From assembly GCF_000699445.3 (NCBI RefSeq), contig NC_067198.1, positions 39,035,523 through 39,099,522 of the forward strand: a stretch of DNA of 64,000 nt, read 5' to 3'. The DNA comes from Schistosoma haematobium. Lineage: Eukaryota > Platyhelminthes > Trematoda > Strigeidida > Schistosomatidae. A program made the position numbers and the translations under genes. The first letter of the stretch is position 1. Each line of letters opens with the position of its first letter. A model generated the notes under the pieces. The model did not search any database and was not told the origin of the DNA. It saw only the letters and a program-made list of their open reading frames with translations. Positions 12,762 to 27,700 of the stretch are shown here, in pieces.

Positions 12762-15700
12762 CTGGACACAAAAGAAAAGTACAATGTAGAATTAAATATG
12801 AAATAAATTATTGGATTATTCGGCTTAAAGAATACTATAATGTGTTAACATAGACACTTCTGCTGATTCCGGAAAGTATATCCTGAGTAAAGTGCATTAC
12901 TCTGATAACCAGTATCAAGGTTTCATCTATAAACCCATGAGGGATTGCTATGGTACTAATATCCTGCTTAAGCAGTTACGAAGAACATAGCAGTTTCAAT
13001 GTCTCATAAAGATACTGTGGAAATAATCTCTGACTGAAGGCTTCTTCACCCAATATTTAAAGCGACAGAGCGTTATACTTTGTGTGATCATTTACACCTT
13101 GGTTCGATTGCTAAAACACTAAACACAGACATTGACATACTTTCAGCTAATCGAAGAGATAAATATTGGTCAAGAGATTTACTGGATAGATTAAGGAAGA
13201 CTAATTTAATTAAACAGAAACTGAGCAAAAAATATGCTTACAATCCCATTTAAAGTATGATAAACCAGGAGAAAGCATACCCCTAATATATCACTGTTTT
13301 CAGAGGTATCATAAAAACGTTTTTTAAAGTGGATACATTTTCACAAGTGATCCTCATTATTAATATTTTTGACTTCTCACATGTAAGGAAGAATATCCTA
13401 ATAATCCGCTTTGTTTAATGTTTCTGCTACTGCGTATATATTGTTCGAAAAAACGTAATCAGGAGAAACGAATTTCGCAAAATTAACTTATATATATCAC
13501 CCTCATGTACAGAGAGGAACCATGATAGAACATTGAAAAAGAGTATCCGTGTAGAACGAATTTGCTCACTTCAAAACGAAAATTTAATAACATTACATAT
13601 TAGGGTAGAGATAGAGTGATAATTTTGTTCGCTTCTAGGTTACATTAAACATTAATTCAAGGTTATGAAGCCAAAGGGAGTTTTTTCAGCTTTATTTTAT
13701 TTACTAGTCCGATGGCGGAGAAATTACTTTTGAATGACACAAGTTTCATTTTTACTATTTATTATGTTCAACCTGTATGAGCGACAGATTCACTTCTGGG
13801 TCCAGTTATTTCTCCATATCTATAAATTTAACTCTTCTTTTAGAAACAAATTTATAGGTTGAACGACGCGACATCGTCACTTCCTCAAGCAGTGTCCATT
13901 GTGATTGAATAAAAATGTTAATTAAATCTCACAGAAGTTCAATACTATAGCATTTAGAGAACACAAAGCATAATGTCAACAAAATGTCACCAGTTACAGT
14001 TCTATAAAAGAAATCAGTAATGCTTTGAAACTACCTACATTAACATTTACTTAGTATCGCAAAGGTGAATGTTCCATCTAAACTTATACAAGCGAAATGT
14101 CTATTCTGCGTTCCTCTTCCCTTGCATGCCCTACGTCCACCACTGGATTACAATAATCACCATTCTGTGTTCCGGTCATTTTTATATACGTGTACTTTTA
14201 GCATATGTATTCATTGTTGTTGTTATTATTAGTCTTAGATTCCAAATGATATTTTTCACATTTATTCGCATTGTTTAATAACGGCCCACTTATTTTTGTT
14301 ATCAATAACATGTTACTTCCTTCACTTCCTTACCTACATACATACAATTATAATTCCTGACAAAATATTATTAATTTATAAACAACAAATAATTTTATTT
14401 ATCTACACTCCAGTTCTGTTAATCTTAACAATTCAAGTGATCTAAACATAGATATTTCTAATTACTATTTACCTTGACGAATTACAATCGCGTTTAAAAG
14501 ACCTTTACCACGATATAATTCAACGACAGATTTTGGAAGTTTACTCAGTTCCTGACGAAAGATTTCACCTAATTTCTGTGCATGTTCTGCTAAACCTTCC
14601 TCTTCCAATACCTTATTTTTGAAAAAAATGAAATAATACATTACCGAGGAGTAGAAAGTAAATGAAAAGATAACTCTTTTTAAATTTTCTTAGAATAAAA
14701 CTTTCATTTCGTGATGAATATTTTAATGAAATTTCTCCAAAAAAAACATTTAAATGAATAGTAAATGTGTATTCACTAGTATTTTGCATCTAGATAGATT
14801 TAATCAAATTCTAACAGGAGAACGCAACCAACCAATCAGGAAGCAACAGAATAGTAAGACGTTGAAAATGAGTGATTTTTACTTAGTAGCCCAAACTGAC
14901 TATCTCACCGAATAATGCTCAATGGATTCCTAATCAGAGCTCGAGTAATATTGTTTTCTTCATGAAATCTAATGATTTCCTATTCGACTATATGTAGCAT
15001 CAAGGTTTAAAGTTATCAAGGAGGACTAAATTAAGAAGAAACTTTGGTCTATTGATTTTTAATTCTTAATATTTGATGACAGTTTGTAACTAAAGCAATC
15101 TTCGAATATTGCAGTTACTAATAGTTTTAAATAAAGTGAGTCAGTTGACAACATATAACATGTCACCAATTTTATAATGAAACAAATTCATCATTCTAAG
15201 AATAACGTAGTAATTAAGCTAGAAATTCTCTTGGTCAGTAGATTAACATAGAAATATTTTTTAAGGAAGGTGATCAATTGAATGAGTTGAAAAAGTTTAC
15301 ATAACATCACAATTTTGCAAAATGAATCAAAATTTATTGCATAAAAACCTTGAACAATGAAGGCTAAATGTCAAGCAAACTTTGTCTACAACATTCTGTT
15401 GAAACCATTGATTTGAAAGATTTTGTTCGGCTGAGTTTACTGAACTTTTAAATTGTCTCAGCTATCTTAGGCTGGTGAGCAAAATGTGCAAAATTAGTAG
15501 TGACTCGGTAAATACTGAGGCTAGAGGTTATTAACAATATGCTAATACATTTCTGTGATGAATGGGAGTATAATCTGACAGGTATGTGTGGTTCATTTTG
15601 GGGCTCGTCATTTGAGTATGCCACTATCGACCGGTGACTACAGGCTACACCAAAATATTTTTTCAAAGAGCTCGACATAATGAAGTAGTCTGATCGAATT

Positions 15701-18700
15701 TATTCCTCATTATTGACAGTTTTAAAATAACAGACCCTTACGAACAGTAATGATAGTAGTAAGGAAAGACTTACTCTTAAAGCAGCCATAGCAACTTTAC
15801 AAGCTAATGGATTACCACCATAAGTTGATCCATGTTCACCAGGTTGAATAGTCAACATAACTGAATCATCAGCTAAAACAGCGGATACCTGAATTAAAAT
15901 GGATAGGTAGATAGATAAATAAATAAATGGAAATACAAGTGAAACAAACTAGGTTCTTAGAACGCATTATCATAATATGATTGCTAAAAAAACTATTGAG
16001 GCCAACTTTATCAATAGTAATATATTTTGACACATTATTCAGGCTCTTAATATTACATCTGGATGTTTTCATGTTACAATAAAATTCGTGTATTCCAGAT
16101 ATATTTGTATAAGTTAGCGAATATAATCTCTTAATTTGGTTTAAGTGTTCTAGTTACACATTTTCATGCACATCAGTGAAACTAATTTCCGCAATAACTA
16201 CAATAAAAAAGGAACCAATCCACGAAGTTGCGTCACCATATACCATTGTCTTCAGTGAGCTGATGTCTCACAACAGACCTGGTTGAACTCCACTGGTGAC
16301 GGCTTATCACTAAAATTCCATCTGTGAAATTTCTAAAATCTCCACAAACCCTTTCTGATAATAATCATCTGCTCACTAGTGACTGACTTCAAGAGATACT
16401 CCTGAAGTTTTAGTGATAAGCCGTCACCAGTGGAGTTCAACCAGGTCTGTTGTGAGATATGAGCTCACTGAAGACAATGGTATATGGTGGCGCAACTTCG
16501 TGGATTGGTTGAAGTTAGACATTAACATCGCTGGATGCCGGCTCAGTGGTCTAGTTGGTTAAGCGCCTGGCGAGAGACTGATAGGTCCTGGGTTCGAATC
16601 CCGCGGGGTGCGGGATCTTGGATGCGCACTGCTGAGGAGTCCCATACTATGACGAAACGGCCGTCCAGTGCTTCCAGGTTTTCTATAGTGGTCTAGCTTC
16701 AATTGACTCATGATTTCAATTTGTGAAATTTATAAAATCTCCACAAACCCCTTCTGATAATTAATATGTAAACAAACAGATTAAATATAATATAAAACGT
16801 AAATAGATTTTTTGGTTTGAAGCATGTAAATAAATAAATGAAATGAAAAAAATATTCGAAAAAATTAATCCATTTTAAATTCATATAATACATCATGGAT
16901 ATTATTTATATATAAATTGATTTAAGTGTACTTTAATAAGTTAAGAGTTTAATGACGAAAAAGGTCATTTTCAATATGAAACATATGATTAACTTTAGTT
17001 GTTGTAAAGTCAAAATAGTCATTATGGTTAAAAGGATATATTTTCATAGTAAAATTAAGAATATTGACAAGTCGCTCGTTGATAGACTTAGATACTATGA
17101 AACTTTTAAACAGTTTTCTGACATATTTGTGATCATATAAGTACACTGATTTGGTGGTCTATATGGTTAGATAGAAGGCGTTGAGCTAACCCTTTGTTGG
17201 GTTATAGATGTGCAATACCGAGAAGACTCATGTTTGGGCAAAACAGTTATCTAGTACTTCCTGATTTTCAATGGATACTTAACTAAAGTTGGTTCATAAT
17301 ATCAATAACATTCAATAATCTCTACAAATCTCTACTCACTTGTTTGAATTTATTAGGTTAACTGAAATAATAGTGTAACGTGTGTCCCCGATAGTTAAAA
17401 TGTTAAAAATACATGCATTTCTTTTTCTGTATGCTATTAAGAAGCAAAATCCATATTATAATTTGTATGAGCCTGTTAATACTTAGAACTAGGTTCATTA
17501 GTGTTTGTCAGTAAATCAAATAACAAGTTGCACAGAAGATGAAAAGTGATTTTTAGGTTTAACTGCCAACCAATGTCTAAGATATAACAATTAACTTTAA
17601 TGTCAACAGATTTATTTTTAGTTCAAGTTTTATATAAAACAAGAAAGGATATTAGAACACTCAGCGGTTCAGAACACAAGTTAGAATTGTACAAAACAAA
17701 TACTTTATATACTACCAGTTTACTATCAATGAACAGAAATCATTTAAATTTTTTTGTTTACTCCCGACCGTTACATTTAATTTTCTGTCTAAGAAGAATC
17801 CTAGAAACTAATTAGTATTTTGACAGGGCGTGTGTTTTGTACTAATATGATTTAATTTTGTGATTAAATCACGCTAAATACAAAATGGAACTTGTTTTAA
17901 TATAAACTCATTGTTTGGATAATCCTAAAAGAAACCAAAGATTTTATCTTGTTTAGGTCCATAAAAAAAATGAACGAACAAGCTGCCTGTTCTAAAGCCA
18001 TCCCAACATACTTAAGAATATAAGAAACATTTTCGAACTCCACGGACTTGATGTTTTGCTGAAAACTTATTAACTTACGCGGAGTAGCGTCCGAAAAGTT
18101 CTGGGTTTGATTTTCTCAACAAACTAGGATTCTATAAAAGTTTATGCATATATTGATCCAAGCAAAACTATCCACTCACTCATAAGAGTTTTAATAATCT
18201 AGTCTCCTCTCTAAATATTCATATACTTATATAATAACTGTTGTTTAATCGTAAGGAATTATCATCTAGTTAAGATCTAACTCTTTTGTATATGGTTTTA
18301 AACAAACTAAAATCGTGGTTAGAAAATGAATAAATGATTTAGACTGATTGAATCAGCAAAGAGGATAAGTTATCCGATACAATCAACGAAGCCGTTTAGT
18401 AGTGTGGAATAAAATCGGAAGCAGAGGAACGTTTATTATACCGTTCAACAGCTTATTATGTTAATATTTTATGAAGTCGCCCCCGATTTATCTTTTATCA
18501 CAGTCTCTTCAATCTTTATTAGGCATGGTCATTTAGTCAAACATAAAGTAATACCTCGAACATATGTATATCGGTTTAAATAGCTACACCGTGTCAGCAC
18601 AGCGAGATAAATTTATCAAGGCAAATATCGTAGAAGTAGGAGTATCAACAGTAGCAGTAGAGCAGAAAAGATTTGACAATATACAATATGATTCGAGAAT

Positions 18701-21700
18701 CAAAAATGAATTTATAGAATTCAAATGAAGCATAAATTTGAGATTCAGGAGAAAAGGGAAGACAAGGAATAAATGTATGTCATGTCGTTGAACATTTCCA
18801 ATCAGTGATTACAATAATCACACAGACCCTAACCCTGTAGTCTGAACCTATCTACACAGCTCAGATCAACTCCCATTGAAGTCACGAACTGATGTTACGT
18901 TTTAGCTTGTCCATCCCTAGATATTCAAATAAGTACTAATTGACGATAGTTTAAATATCTAAAACTCAACAGACAGTGTAAACATATGATGACGTTGACT
19001 TTAATAACTTACTGGAAGTACTCCTCCTGATAAAGCTTTCCCAAGTAGAACGATATCAGGTCGAACATCTTCATGATTTACACACAACCGTCTGAATAAT
19101 AACAAAAGAGTAAGTTAAGAAAATAAGGATAAGTTATCTGCATAAATTGTTATGTATAGATTTCTGCCATTGGCGTTTGGTATATATTACTTGGGATTAT
19201 ACTAAATGTAACTGAGATTTATTCGGCTATACAAGTCATGAGTTTCCCTCCATCGGCAAATTTAATAATCTTCAAGTTTTTAAGTCTGAAATTTAACTCA
19301 AATTCATTGAATTTGATTTTGATAATCAAGTGATAAAAGTATTGTTAATTATTTTATCTTAGCTAATAAATTAAGAAATGAGTATAGCAATTATACTTTT
19401 TTCAAAAGAACCTTGAAGTTTTTCATAGATGATTTTTAAGTCGATTATACACCCAAAAATACTTTTATCCAGAGTCATTTATCTGTAGTAAGAAGATGTC
19501 GAATGGGTTTATCGATTCGATTCGTATAGACAACAAAATTTTATATATTCTTGTGAACCCAGTTGCTTTCTTGTGAAATGAATCTGGGTAAAAGAAGATG
19601 ATGTGTTTTAAATATCTGATAAAAACATCAAATCCTTGATACTATAATATAGCTTATATGAGATACAGTAATCAATAGATTCTACCGAATTCTGTACTAC
19701 TATAAATCAATATTTTTTTAATCAAAGATTTCGCGATTGTATCTATTATTTTATTAGGCTCGCTTTATTAGTCATAAGAACAACTATGGTTACTCTAATA
19801 TAGTTAAAAATAGTTTCCAAATATTTTTCCCAATGTACAATTATTCATTCTGTCATACCTTTTTCTTCAGTGTTCAATTTATTACATTATTTTTTCGCTC
19901 ATTGTTTATTGATTTTTTCCACATGGTAACAAAAAGAGACCATTTTGAGTAAATGTTATAATGCACCAGATTTTTAATTCCTTAGTTCATCTATAAATAA
20001 TTGAAATAATTCCACTCATTCATTGATTAGAGATCAGTGTACTGAAATTTTATCTACAGTGTTAATATGAAGACTATGTATACTACCCAGTTGCCTGAAG
20101 CGAAGTAAATGGAGTCAGGTTCAAACCTTTGATTTATCAATGGATAACAGAATATGTTCAAAAAGCTAAGCAACTATTTTACTCATATTAGTATCTAAAT
20201 ATCGTTACGGGAAACAGAAAACGTCAGTCTGGATTCTAATTTATTTATCTCAAAGGCCATATGTATATCAGAACGTGTATCTTCCTATTACTAGTCTTAA
20301 TTGGGGTATATTCAAACATTTACATAAAATTTAGATGTACAGCTAGGTTTTAATTGACTCAACTCATAAAATTACTTAAACCAAGAGTAAAAATTTATTC
20401 TAAGAATAACTACTTAATATCAGCTACAGATCATTATGACAACATCAGTTTAAACTAGTTAATTAGATGTAAAACAAACCATAGTTATAGCTTACTTTCC
20501 TGTTCGACCTAAACCAGTTTGTATTTCATCAGCTATAAACAGCACACTATATTTAGTACACAATTTTCGCACACCCTTTAGGTAACCATCTGAAGGTGTA
20601 CGAACACCAGCTTCACCTTGAATCGGTTCCACCATAAATGCACAAGTATTATGATTTTCCAATTCGGTCTAGAAAAACAACGAAAATACAAAATAACAAA
20701 CCAAATAAACATCATTGAATGAGATTTATGTTGTTTACATTGATGAAGCTATCAGTCTTAGATATTTGAAGGAAATCATCAGTTAAATCTATTTTGATGA
20801 GAAAATGTTTGTAATATTTAGGTAAACAAGTAGTAAAGTGGAAAACCTTTATAACTAATGAAAAATTTACATCAGTTTCACCTAGCAGACGACATCATTC
20901 AACTATTTAAGATGTGATGGGAATTTTGAAAAATTCGATCATGCTGATGAGTTAGTCTAATGTTCAAGGATTGGAGCTGTATAAAGCATAATTTGTAGAA
21001 AATAAGAAGTGGTACACGGAAAAGTATCGCTTCAATTATCTAGGATTATGCAAAAATCAATTTTGAGGTAATCAGTCATTGATTAGAAAGAGGGACATGA
21101 ATGTGTCCTCTAAATACATTTATGGTCTGTTTTTGAAAGGTGCGTAAGTGAATCTCATTTAGTAAAGCAAAATCCAGTAGACATTGATTCCATAGATAGC
21201 TTATTAGATCAGACACAAAAACAGAATTTTAGTGTGGAAATTTTGAGAAACCGATTGTTTATACCGAATACGTATAGTCTGCTTGATAAGTTGACAAGGT
21301 TATCTGTCCATCGGCGAATCGCCGTTTAATGTTAACACGACTAATATATGTTGAAAAGATACATCTAACTTGCGTAAATCACATTAAAAAGTGGTTCTCA
21401 TTCAGAAGAAATTACCTTAAATAAGAGATATCAAAACCACTTTCAGTGGATGTCAAATTGTTGGTTTTCGTACTACCTTATTTAAATTAAACACGAAGTT
21501 TGATGATTAAGTAGTCACCACAATACTTGATGGCTTGGACTTTGGCACCTGCGAAAGACATGTGTTCACTGGTGAAGAATTTCATGGTACCACAAAACAA
21601 TTAACCGGCTCTTCCTAGTTTTAAGTGTTACACTAAGTTCATTCCGTGATAACATCACCTACAAGCAAATGCTTTGTTTTTTCCCCATAAGTTTTGTCTA

Positions 21701-24700
21701 ACGCTAATTATACTTTTACGGAAGTATGAGAGCTTCAAGCTGTGCTGATTTCAATTAGATTGTTACAAATAATTGTTTCTTGACACAAAAAGTGGAAACA
21801 AGCGATTACTAAGTGGCTCAATGTGCCAGTTGTTAAAATTAACTTCATCATTTTATCTTTTCGAACCTCAAATTAATAACCACTACACTAGTCAATCCAG
21901 TGACGTCTACTTTGATGATGACTTAAAGTTAACAATTAATAGAGTAAGTTGATGTCAAGCTTGTATGAGTTCACTGTGGAATTATTTAGTTCATTAAAAT
22001 TTATATGCTTTCCAAGCAAATGACTTTCTGAACTGATAAAATTACGTATAATTTTATATTCGTGATTCGAAAGTGGTTGGATTTAAAATACTTTCAAATA
22101 GTATCCGAAAGCAGTTTGAAAGGCTTGAAATCAGGTTTTCTGATTGATGACACACATTTCATACATAGATGATTTCAAAGAAAACTCACGATTATGACCT
22201 TTAAAAGGGTAGTCATAAATCAAGTTACTTCAATGTAACATTTTCCGATTTTGTGCTCTTACAAAACTGACCCCACTCCTTATTTTTATCAATAACTATT
22301 TTTGTCTTTAAACTAAAAAAGCTCTTCGTAAACCATATAGACAAATTACTTATTTGAGTTCTTTCTAATACATTGGCTTGTATAGCTGAGTTTATTGACT
22401 CTTAAATTAACTCACAGTTGAGTTTCAATGACTTTAAAATAACACAATGTCTAGTTTACAAAAGAAACAAAACTCTGACCTAAGGCAGAAACTTTTTAAG
22501 TAAACGGTTTAGGAAAGAGTACAAATATTAACCAGTTTAGATCTTAGGAAGTGCAGTAAGTGTAAGTAAGTGTAGTAAGAAAATGAAGCTGATTTTATTG
22601 AAATGTTAGAGTTTATACACTAGACAAGTTTTTTAAATATTTCTGATTTAAAATACACTTCCAATGTATTCTAATGACTTTTCAGCCACCCCATGTGATG
22701 TCCATCAAACATTGATTTTACGTTTTTTCTACGTATAATCAAGGAGTACATACTTTTATTACTCAGATTTGACTAATTGTTAAACTCTCAAATTTGTACT
22801 TATCATCTGAAATACCTTTCATCCTTTTGTCACTTTTCCAGACAACCCCACAATGTGAGTGTATTAAAGAAAATATTTATATAGCTGATCTAACACAGTG
22901 TCGAAGGTCAATTATCGTGGTGTCACCTTTCCTCTGAACTGTCTTGGTCTTCCCACGTTTCATTGTTATCGAAGAAGGTTTTCCGTCTGACTTACTACAT
23001 AAAGAGGTTACATGCTCTTGGGATTACTCGTCATTTACTCTTACAATTTGTCAATTCTTGTATATTACCTATTATTCTTTACTGTTCTCCATTATTCTTT
23101 CCCGGGCTTTTGAGAAAAGACTTTGCTGTATTGCGGAGAGTGCTGAAGGCAGTTAGCAAGATGTGTGGTGAATCTTTCGAGGTCATAATTAACATGGTTG
23201 TGGATAGACATCTAAAGTCATGCAAACTCATGGCAGGTGTTATTTTATCAGATACTAACCATCACCTTCACTCTTAGCTTTCTCCTTGTATATTTTCTGG
23301 TAGAACGAGACGTAATTACATTAGAATCCACGCACGCAAGCAAAAGTATAAAAGTTCTATAATACCTTACCTAGCAAATATACTCTGTGACGAACAGGTT
23401 GTTAGAGTTTACCTAGTCAATAACCTGCATTCTTAACATGTCTTTAATTTGAAAAGTTGAACAGTTTTTCGGTTTTTTTAACCTTTTTTCCCTTTTTTGT
23501 CTTTGTCACTGTTTGTTTTGCGTAAGAAACTTGTTGAAATACCCTGTGCTGAGAATTCTATATTGTACCAAAATATAATATTGAATAAAGTCATTAATAA
23601 TAATAATAACATATATGTATCTATTTGGATAGTTTCACGTCAATTACAAATAATCTGAGGCTGATTTTTTCTTGAGCCCAACATGACCAAAACCACAACA
23701 CAAATTTAAAGGGAACTACATGTTGCCAAATATCATACTATTCTAAAATTTATGTGTCAGAAATCCCAACCCAGAAGGGAACAGATTTGAGGTTAATAAA
23801 AAGTTTAATGAAGAAAAAATAGTTTCTTGAAAGATGATACTGACTGCATCATAAAAAGAAACACCTAAAATCAGTCAACAAATCAATTGAAATATGAGTT
23901 ATCAACCATCTGGTTATTTACATTAAAATTAAATGCTAGGACCAACGGGACTTATTAATTACTGAATAGAAATTGAAATATCATTATATCGCCAGATAAT
24001 ATATGTGCATAAATGCAAGGAAAACAGAATCATTCAATATATAAGACTCTAAAACACAGCCACAAAAACGCTCTTAACGTATCAAGCAATTAAAATCTGG
24101 CATATATATTCCAAAATGTAATAAAGTAACGAAGACCTAAAGCTAACAATTTTGACTTGATCTTCAATCTAACTAGAAAACAAACTTACTTCGAGAGCAT
24201 TCAAGTCATCATAAGGAACAGTGACAAATCCGGGCATGAATGGTCCAAATCCTGAGTAGCAAGTAGGATCAGTAGATGAAGAGCATGCAGCTAAAGTGCG
24301 ACCCCAAAAGTTTCCTTCAGCAAATACTACTCTGGCTTGTCCATCCGGAATATTCTTTACTTTGTAACCCCATTTTCGTGCAAGTTTTATCGAAGTTTCA
24401 CCAGCTTCGACTCCTATATATTTATAAAACACTTCGTTCTTATAAATACGAAAATTTCACTGTTTAGATAATAAATATCAGTTATGTAAATTAACCGCTA
24501 GTATAAATATGAACAAATTATCTTTCCATTTTCCTTCAAACATTTTTGTTAAAAATATTTACTTTCCTCGATTAAGAAAGTGGATTGTTTTCAGAAAACA
24601 ATTATCCCGGTAAAACTTAAAATTAACTACTGGTTGACATCTAAAACAGTTGAAACGTTACTACTACTGTCAGTGAAGTAACTCGTATCTACAATTATTG

Positions 24701-27700
24701 CCTGTGTATTATATTGTAATAGTTATATGACGATTGTAAGGCTTAACGTCACTTCAAAGAAGTTTTAATCACACATTTTGGTTTTTACTTTACATTTTTA
24801 ACATAATTTACATACTGAAGGTTGTGCTATTATCAGTGACCTGAATAACTGTATAGCAATCTTTTTGAGTGAATTTAATTAAATATTAATGTCAAAGCAG
24901 TAACGAAATAAAATAAAAGGACTTAAATGATTTGTGTAGGAAACAATAATAAACATGCCATACATTGTTTCAGCATCATTATTTCGTTATATGTATAACA
25001 ATAGCAATTTAAAGATAATACTGTACATACAGAAAAAATCTGCTTTTACATGTAGCTAAAAACGCTCAAAAAAGGAATGTCTCAATTAAGTGAAATGGTA
25101 CCCGATTTCACTGTTTTTAAATTAAAAGTTATAACGTTCTCCGATATAATACGATAAGACCAGGTTTGTTGTCTATAATGTTGAAAACGGTTTGACAATG
25201 GCGATTATTTGATAGTTATCGTCAATTGCATGTGCAACACGTCATTTTTGTCTTTATAACTATCTTTTTACATAATTTGTGCACACCAAAATTAGTCAGT
25301 TAGTTATAAGTGACATAGAACCTGAGGGAAATTTTTTTCTTTGGCTGAAGTTATTATGCAGTGTTAGAACGAAAAGATGAACTTAACAAGATGAATAACA
25401 TAAGCGTAGTCGAGCTTTCTCACAGCGTCTTACGGAGGCTGACTTACTTTATGAATGCGTCTTATTCCGCAAAACGTTGAAAAAGGCAAAAAAATAAATA
25501 GAAGCGGATACTCTTTGTTTTCCGGAATTTTTTAGTCAAAACATAATAATATATTTATGTATACATATATATGTATATGTATATATTTAAATAAAGAATA
25601 ACTTTTATCGTTGATCCTGATGATAGGCCTGAAGTTTGAACGCAACACAAAGTATGTTTTCTCCAAAAGTCTGAGAATTAATAAGCAAGGTTAACAAAGA
25701 AAAAGTTGGCAAATCGCATAACCTTTGGTCCTTTAGTATTTTAATTTGCATAATAAATTTTCACTGACACCACAATAAGACGACTGTTATGACCTTGGAT
25801 GTCTGACTTTTCGATCACACGACTTATCTACCAATCCGAATACGACTTATACGAATCTTCGCACTAGGCCAACCAATGACGTTCAACCGGTGTGGGCAGT
25901 TTAGTGTCCCTATTGGTCCTATGTCCTACGAGCCCTTCCACTGGAGTCCAGAACAAGATACCAGCTTCCGAATCAGAGCAGATCAGACCAGAATCAGAGC
26001 AGATCATTTATTTCAGACATACTTGGTTTATATATCAATCAGACAAACCGCAACGTACCATAAAATAGGAAATAATATTGTACACAAATAAGCCCAAAAA
26101 GTGGCTGTGGATGTGGGAGGCAGTAGTTAATAAGCTGAACATAACTTAAGAACCGTAAATCGTACAATAATAAGTTATAGGTCAAAATAAAGCTTATAAT
26201 AAGAGGAATATAAATATATGTAATGTAATTGTTGAATAATTATACAATAAGAATATTTATAGAATATTAGTCCATTAATAGTCCTCGGGAGTTACCTGTA
26301 ATTTAATCTCCACTCGGACATAACACCTCCCCTTTTTTTTTTTGAAAAACCCAACTTTAGATTCTGATTTAAAAAAAAGAATCATATGTGACTTTAAATT
26401 TCTCAACATTCTCCTCCTCCTCGAAATAATGTTGGGTCCTTATGGCTCCAAAATACAACTAGTAGGACTTTATTTAAACCATGTTTCTCGTATTGACTGG
26501 AGAAGCCACTAAAAATGACTAGATGATGATGAACGGCCTTTGATCTGAGTTCATTATTTTCAAATTCATTATGAATCTCGTTAGCAGATAACGAGTCATT
26601 AAGAAAGTCAACGTCTAACAGAATTAAATTAGATTTTTGGCCATCATTCGACTCAGCTGACATATTTCCCTCATTGTTATAAGAAGTTTCATCAAAATCA
26701 TATGCATTATTCTGAGAATCAATATCTGGCACACTGTCATTAGAAATGGGATAAGTTGACTCAATATAAAATTCTGTCTTCCGGTGATTTTGAGTAACAT
26801 CTGGTACAATTTGGTTCATCGTGTTGCTCCAGTTATTTTCTGAATACGAGTCACCATAGCTTTCTCGACTAATAGCACGTGGACCACAATTTTGTTCGAG
26901 CTGACGTTTATTTTCGCAGCTAGACAGTACCAGTAGTGTTTCATTTGATTCTGGACTCTGGGCATCATCTACAGGATCTGGCTTCTGATCATCTGGTATT
27001 GTCACAACTTCATGTGCATTTAGCACAATATTTTCCTGCTCTGAGCTGGACACGTTACCAATATTAAGTTTCCCTTCTGGTATAGAGGGATTTGAATCCT
27101 GCACAGGATATGCTTCTGAAATGTCCATTACTGCACCATTATCTGCATGATATATAGATTTCTTATTTTCTGCTTGAATGCAAAGTCTGCCCAAAACTGT
27201 TATAAATAGCTCTTGTTGCAAGGCAAACATCTTCTGCTGGTGCTGTAATATTAACCGCAACTGTTCGAAAGAAATCGACATTTTTTTTTTGTTGCCAATA
27301 ATATTAGCTCCAAAAATCACCGGCAATTATACAGCTAATTTATTTCCAAAATCTGAGTCACCACTTGTATTATTATTATTTCTTTGTTGCCAAAATCCCC
27401 GTCGCCAATTGTTATGACCTTGAAGTTGAGGGTTCAAAACTTTTCTCCACCCCGTCGCCAATTGTTATGACCTTGCGTCTCCCAATTATTTTGTTTTTGC
27501 CAAAATCCCCGTCGCCAATTGTTATGACCTTGGATGTCTGACTTTTCGATCACACGACTTATCTACCAATCCGAATACGACTTATACGAATCTTCGCACT
27601 AGGCCAACCAATGACGTTCAACCGGTGTGGGCAGTTTAGTGTCCCTATTGGTCCTATGTCCTACGAGCCCTTCCACTTGAGTCCAGAACAAGATACCAGC

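Noticed and set aside
16545..16610. tRNA gene within the SINE
   Set aside because: The tRNA-like head lacks a complete cloverleaf and is followed by the repeat body shared with other copies.
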